Shown piece after piece: positions 22,374 to 24,705 of a stretch of 24,705 nt of DNA. A program made the position numbers and the translations under genes. Each line of letters starts with the position of its first letter. Positions within the stretch are counted from its first letter, which is position 1. The notes under the pieces are model-generated. The model saw nothing but the letters and a program-made list of their open reading frames with translations, was not told where the DNA came from and searched no databases. This DNA comes from a virus, in the IMG/VR virus record IMGVR_UViG_3300018410_000045, positions 1 through 24,705 of that record; one strand, written 5' to 3'.

Positions 22374-22403
22374 GCACGGCATTTTTCTATGTCGTGCTTT
22401 TTT
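22374..22403 (+). terminator. Rho-independent terminator after the phosphoesterase
   Basis: GCACGGCAT (22374-22382) pairs with ATGTCGTGC (22389-22397), nine pairs including one G-T, around TTTTCT, followed by T6 at 22398-22403. The right arm also supplies the TATGTC element of the next promoter. Confidence 0.82.
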
Positions 22404-22413
22404 ATTATATTTG
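22388..22413 (+). promoter_or_regulatory. Promoter TATGTC-N12-TATATTTG overlapping a terminator
   Basis: TATGTC (22388-22393) and TATATTTG (22406-22413) have the same 12-base spacing as at 4644 and 22733. TATATTTG matches the Bacteroidota -7 consensus exactly. It drives the 86-aa gene, whose ATG is 26 bases behind the box. Confidence 0.65.
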
Positions 22414-22438
22414 TATAGTAAGTTAAAGATAAAACAAT

Positions 22439-22699
22439 ATGGCTAAGAAAAAAGTAAAACAGGTAATTTCAGTTAAGAAACCAAAAATCGGAGAAAACTA
22501 CATATTTGAGTTTGCTGGAGGTAAATTGCTAGGAAGATTAGATTGTCGCAATGAAAAGTTAGAAGCAATTTATAATGAACCTTGGTTTACTTTTGTCGTT
22601 GAGCATGATACAATTGGTCGAGAAGGAGTAACTCGATATCCGGTCTCTATTTACAATATTATACGTAAGGCAGAAGACGGAGAAAGACAAGTTGGATAA
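22439..22699 (+). CDS. Hypothetical protein (86 aa)
   Basis: This 86-aa basic protein starts with a Lys/Val-rich tail (MAKKKVKQVISVKKPK). The remainder alternates strands and turns (NYIFEFAGGKLLGRLDC, WFTFVVEHD), suggesting a small beta-barrel. No family is recognised. It has its own promoter and a downstream A/T inverted repeat, so it is probably an independently transcribed early gene. Confidence 0.72.
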   Translation: MAKKKVKQVISVKKPKIGENYIFEFAGGKLLGRLDCRNEKLEAIYNEPWFTFVVEHDTIGREGVTRYPVSIYNIIRKAEDGERQVG

Positions 22700-22732
22700 A
22701 AAAAGTTGAAAAAAATCACCACAGGATTTTTT

Positions 22733-22758
22733 TATGTCAAGAATTTTGTTTATATTAG
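22733..22758 (+). promoter_or_regulatory. Promoter TATGTC-N12-TATATTAG with A/T inverted repeat
   Basis: TATGTC (22733-22738) and TATATTAG (22751-22758) repeat the RNase H promoter, including TTTTTTTATGTCAAGAA. Just upstream AAAAAAATC (22709-22717) pairs perfectly with GATTTTTTT (22725-22733) around ACCACAG, a terminator-like A/T hairpin. It serves the operon of four genes starting at 22782. Confidence 0.68.
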
Positions 22759-22781
22759 TATAGTAATTAGAAGTTAACAAT

Positions 22782-23174
22782 ATGAAAGTACAACAATTCA
22801 CCAAAACAAATCTTCGTCAAATCAACGACGAAATGGAACAAGCAATGAAAGCCGTAGCAGCTAAGTACGGACTTGAAATCAAACTGGGAAACACTCGTTT
22901 TTCTGGAAACAATGCAAGCTCAAAATTTGAGATGATGACTATTTCAGAAAGCGGAAACGTAATGACGAAAGAAGCTCTTGACTTTAATCGTTATAAGAAC
23001 TATAAAGGCATCAATGCTAATTTGTTCGACTCTTTCCAGTACCAGGGTAATACTTACACAATTGTTGGTTACAAACCTAGAAGTAGCAAATACCCAATCT
23101 TGGCTAAGTGTTCTGAAGACGGAAAAACATATAAACTACCTATTAACCTTGTAAATCGTTACACAAATGGATAA
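22782..23174 (+). CDS. Hypothetical protein (130 aa)
   Basis: The 130-aa protein begins with a helical region (LRQINDEMEQAMKAVAAKYG) and continues with a strand-rich part (FDSFQYQGNTYTIVGYKP, YPILAKCSEDGKTYKLP) like a small SH3-type barrel. No family is recognised. It is the first gene of an operon with the 112-aa protein, glycosylase and guanylate kinase; it overlaps the next gene by 8 bases. Confidence 0.75.
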   Translation: MKVQQFTKTNLRQINDEMEQAMKAVAAKYGLEIKLGNTRFSGNNASSKFEMMTISESGNVMTKEALDFNRYKNYKGINANLFDSFQYQGNTYTIVGYKPRSSKYPILAKCSEDGKTYKLPINLVNRYTNG

Positions 23175-23505
23175 TGTATTAGAAATCATCAAAGACCAAG
23201 AGGAAGCACGCTATATGACTAGCGGAACCCATCTACAAGACTACATCAATGGAGTAACTTATGCTCAATTGGTAAAAGCATTCGGACAGCCACTGTATGG
23301 TCCTGAGGATAGCGGAGATGGCAAAGTACAATTTGAATGGGTATTTAAACATAACGGAAACGTGTTCACCCTGTATGACTGGAAGACCTACGATATGGAG
23401 TACACAATCAATGAGTTGACCCGTTGGAATATTGGCGGAACAATGTACGCTGGTTATTTTGTTGAAGATATTATGAACATGATAAACGAGACTGTAAATG
23501 CCTGA
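23167..23505 (+). CDS. Hypothetical phage protein (112 aa)
   Basis: The 112-aa protein reads VTYAQLVKAFGQPLYGPED, then VQFEWVFKHNGNVFTLYDWK and TRWNIGG. This FGxP / W-dG-v-tiYDwK / W-IGG layout is familiar from small uncharacterised phage proteins; I cannot assign a function. It overlaps the neighbours by 8 bases on each side, so the operon is tightly coupled. Confidence 0.78.
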   Translation: MDNVLEIIKDQEEARYMTSGTHLQDYINGVTYAQLVKAFGQPLYGPEDSGDGKVQFEWVFKHNGNVFTLYDWKTYDMEYTINELTRWNIGGTMYAGYFVEDIMNMINETVNA

Positions 23506-24361
23506 ATTAGCAGAACTTAAACTAACCGCTGATTATATTAATAAGGCGTCAAAAGGTCGTACTTATACTGGTATTAAAAAGAATCCAGCACATAAGGGCA
23601 AAGTATTTGAGGTACCATACAACGAGTTTAGTATTAGTGCAAAGAGTCGTGGAAAGGAGATGGTTCTCTATATTCATGACTTATTGACTGAAAATACTTT
23701 ACCAGTTCGATGGACAATGGGAATGGCCGGTCACTTTAGGCTTTCGAAAACTGGAGAGGAGAATAAACATGCACATATGATGTTTACATCAACTGATGGT
23801 TATACCTTGAGTTTTGTTGATGTACGTCGCTTTGGTAAATGGAAGCCAGGTTTTGAATGGTCAGATAATCGAGGACCTGACCCAACATCTGAAGAGGAAG
23901 CATTTAAACAAAACATTTACGATAACTTACACAAGCGTGAATTTGACAAGCCACTTAATGAGGTACTAATGAATCAAAAGTACTTTAATGGGATCGGCAA
24001 TTATTTACGCGCTGAAATTATTTATCGAATGGAAGACCTATATCCATTCACCGATACCAGAACAGTGATTGAGAATCGAGGAGATGAGTTGTTTATGTTA
24101 TGTAAAGCAGTTCCAGACCTAGCCTATGTCATGGGTGGTGGAGAAATCAAGGACTGGAAGAATCCATTTAAGAATGAGACTGACTACATGAAAACACGTT
24201 CCGACTTCTTTTTATGCTACGGAAATGAAACAATGTCGCAAGTTGTGGATAAAACAGGTAGAAGATTTTGGTATCATCCTAAATGGGACAATATTGATAT
24301 GAACTCTGAATGGGACCATTATTCAGGATTACCAAACCCTAAAGCATACGAAAACATATGA
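23498..24361 (+). CDS. Fpg/Nei-family DNA glycosylase/AP lyase, NEIL1-like
   Basis: This 287-aa enzyme removes oxidised bases and cleaves the abasic site. Catalytic P2 and E3 are present (MPELAE), K53 in SRGKE matches the NEIL1 catalytic-site lysine, and the H2TH segment is NQKYFNGIGNYLRAEIIYR (159-177). Instead of the bacterial four-Cys zinc finger, the C-terminus has CYGNETMSQVVDKTGRRFWY (240-259), the zincless finger known from NEIL1, with an Arg in GRR as the DNA-binding residue. FVDVRRFGKW and FDKPLNEVLMNQKYFNGIG are also close to animal NEIL1 as I remember it. Its stop overlaps the guanylate kinase start. It may repair packaged or replicating phage DNA, or act on a modified base. Confidence 0.9.
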   Translation: MPELAELKLTADYINKASKGRTYTGIKKNPAHKGKVFEVPYNEFSISAKSRGKEMVLYIHDLLTENTLPVRWTMGMAGHFRLSKTGEENKHAHMMFTSTDGYTLSFVDVRRFGKWKPGFEWSDNRGPDPTSEEEAFKQNIYDNLHKREFDKPLNEVLMNQKYFNGIGNYLRAEIIYRMEDLYPFTDTRTVIENRGDELFMLCKAVPDLAYVMGGGEIKDWKNPFKNETDYMKTRSDFFLCYGNETMSQVVDKTGRRFWYHPKWDNIDMNSEWDHYSGLPNPKAYENI

Positions 24362-24705
24362 AATTAATACTAGTAGGTAAAGCAGCGTCTGGAAAAGACT
24401 ATCTAAAAACAAAACTTCGTAACAAAGGATTCGTATCTGGTGTAAGTCACACCACACGACCACCAAGAGTTGGTGAAGTTGACGGAGTTGATTATCACTT
24501 TGTTAGCGATGAAACATTCCAACAAATGATTCAGAACGGAGAGTTCATCGAATACATGGCATTTAATGGTTGTTATTATGGTCAAACTGAAGAAGACTTT
24601 AATAAAGCTGATGTTATGATTATGAGTAAAGATGGATTAGATCTTTTACCCCAAAAGTTTAGAGAGCAGGCAATTGTTGTCTATCTTGACATTCCTAGAA
24701 AAGCC
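24358..24705 (+). CDS. gmk: Guanylate kinase-like nucleotide kinase, 3' truncated by window end
   Basis: ATG at 24358 overlaps the preceding TGA (ATGA). The frame is open to the window end, giving 116 residues of a protein usually about 190-200 aa long. Motifs: P-loop GKAASGKDYL (7-16, with D where GMP kinases usually have S/T), the GMP-binding SHTTRPPRVGEVDGVDYHFV (30-49), and GEFIEYMAFNGCYYG (61-75). It would phosphorylate GMP or dGMP for phage DNA synthesis. T4 uses a different dNMP kinase (gp1), so this is an independent solution. Confidence 0.88.
   Translation, partial: MKLILVGKAASGKDYLKTKLRNKGFVSGVSHTTRPPRVGEVDGVDYHFVSDETFQQMIQNGEFIEYMAFNGCYYGQTEEDFNKADVMIMSKDGLDLLPQKFREQAIVVYLDIPRKA

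Noticed and set aside
24403-24585. 60-codon minus-strand ORF at the right end
   Set aside because: It is antisense to the guanylate kinase frame, which has a P-loop and GMP-binding motif and simply lacks a stop inside the window.
1-24705. CRISPR array, insertion sequence, integrase or attachment site
   Set aside because: I saw no regularly spaced identical repeats, no transposase or integrase motifs, and no tRNA-end duplication next to the tRNA-Arg.

Overview
The window is a continuous piece of a T4-like myovirus genome. The T4-type genes recognisable by motif or position are the major capsid protein (gp23), clamp-loader ATPase (gp44), an RNase H/FEN nuclease, small and large terminase (gp16, gp17), tail sheath (gp18), tail tube (gp19) and a gp26-type baseplate hub protein. 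The host is probably a member of Bacteroidota. Start codons follow A-rich leaders with no Shine-Dalgarno sequence. The non-structural promoters carry TATATTTG/TATATTAG boxes like the Bacteroidota -7 element TAnnTTTG. Host identity is an inference; no host gene is present.

Layout. 1-1920: end of a scaffold-like gene, then gp23 with a structured leader and a strong terminator. 1925-3095: a 356-aa protein with an LFEEF leader. 3096-3602: the only minus-strand gene. 3664-7190: replication block with gp44, an RNase H gene split by a -1 frame change, and three unknown genes. 7211-15691: a 4-TM protein, a 651-aa neck/tail structural protein, gp16, gp17, a very long gp18 (967 aa) and gp19, closed by a terminator. 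15724-20475: a ribbon-helix-helix protein, gp26, a small ORF in the +1 frame, a repeat-rich 851-aa probable tape measure, and a low-complexity protein. 20508-24705: accessory genes: KTSC protein, tRNA-Arg(UCU), 2OG-Fe(II) oxygenase-like protein, two mini-ORFs (one a zinc ribbon), a metallophosphoesterase, three hypotheticals, a NEIL1-like DNA glycosylase and a truncated guanylate kinase. No gap between genes exceeds 300 bases.

Regulation. Seven exact GATATATA boxes lie upstream of structural or late-type genes and look like the late promoter, the counterpart of T4 TATAAATA. A second class, best seen at three sites as TATGTC-N12-TATATT(A/T)G and weaker at a fourth, precedes replication and accessory genes; its upstream half overlaps terminator-like inverted repeats.

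Most interesting points: (1) gp26 ends in CTT-TAA with GGAG just upstream, and a +1 shift there, as in bacterial prfB, enters an open coding frame next to the tape-measure gene; (2) the proteins on both sides of the tape measure end in the same (K/S)(V/M)P(K/N)(I/M/F) pentads; (3) the DNA glycosylase resembles animal NEIL1, including a zincless finger; (4) RNase H is broken at an A5 run and its distal part ends in a clamp-binding-like LNNLF; (5) the sheath and the tape measure contain internal repeat expansions.
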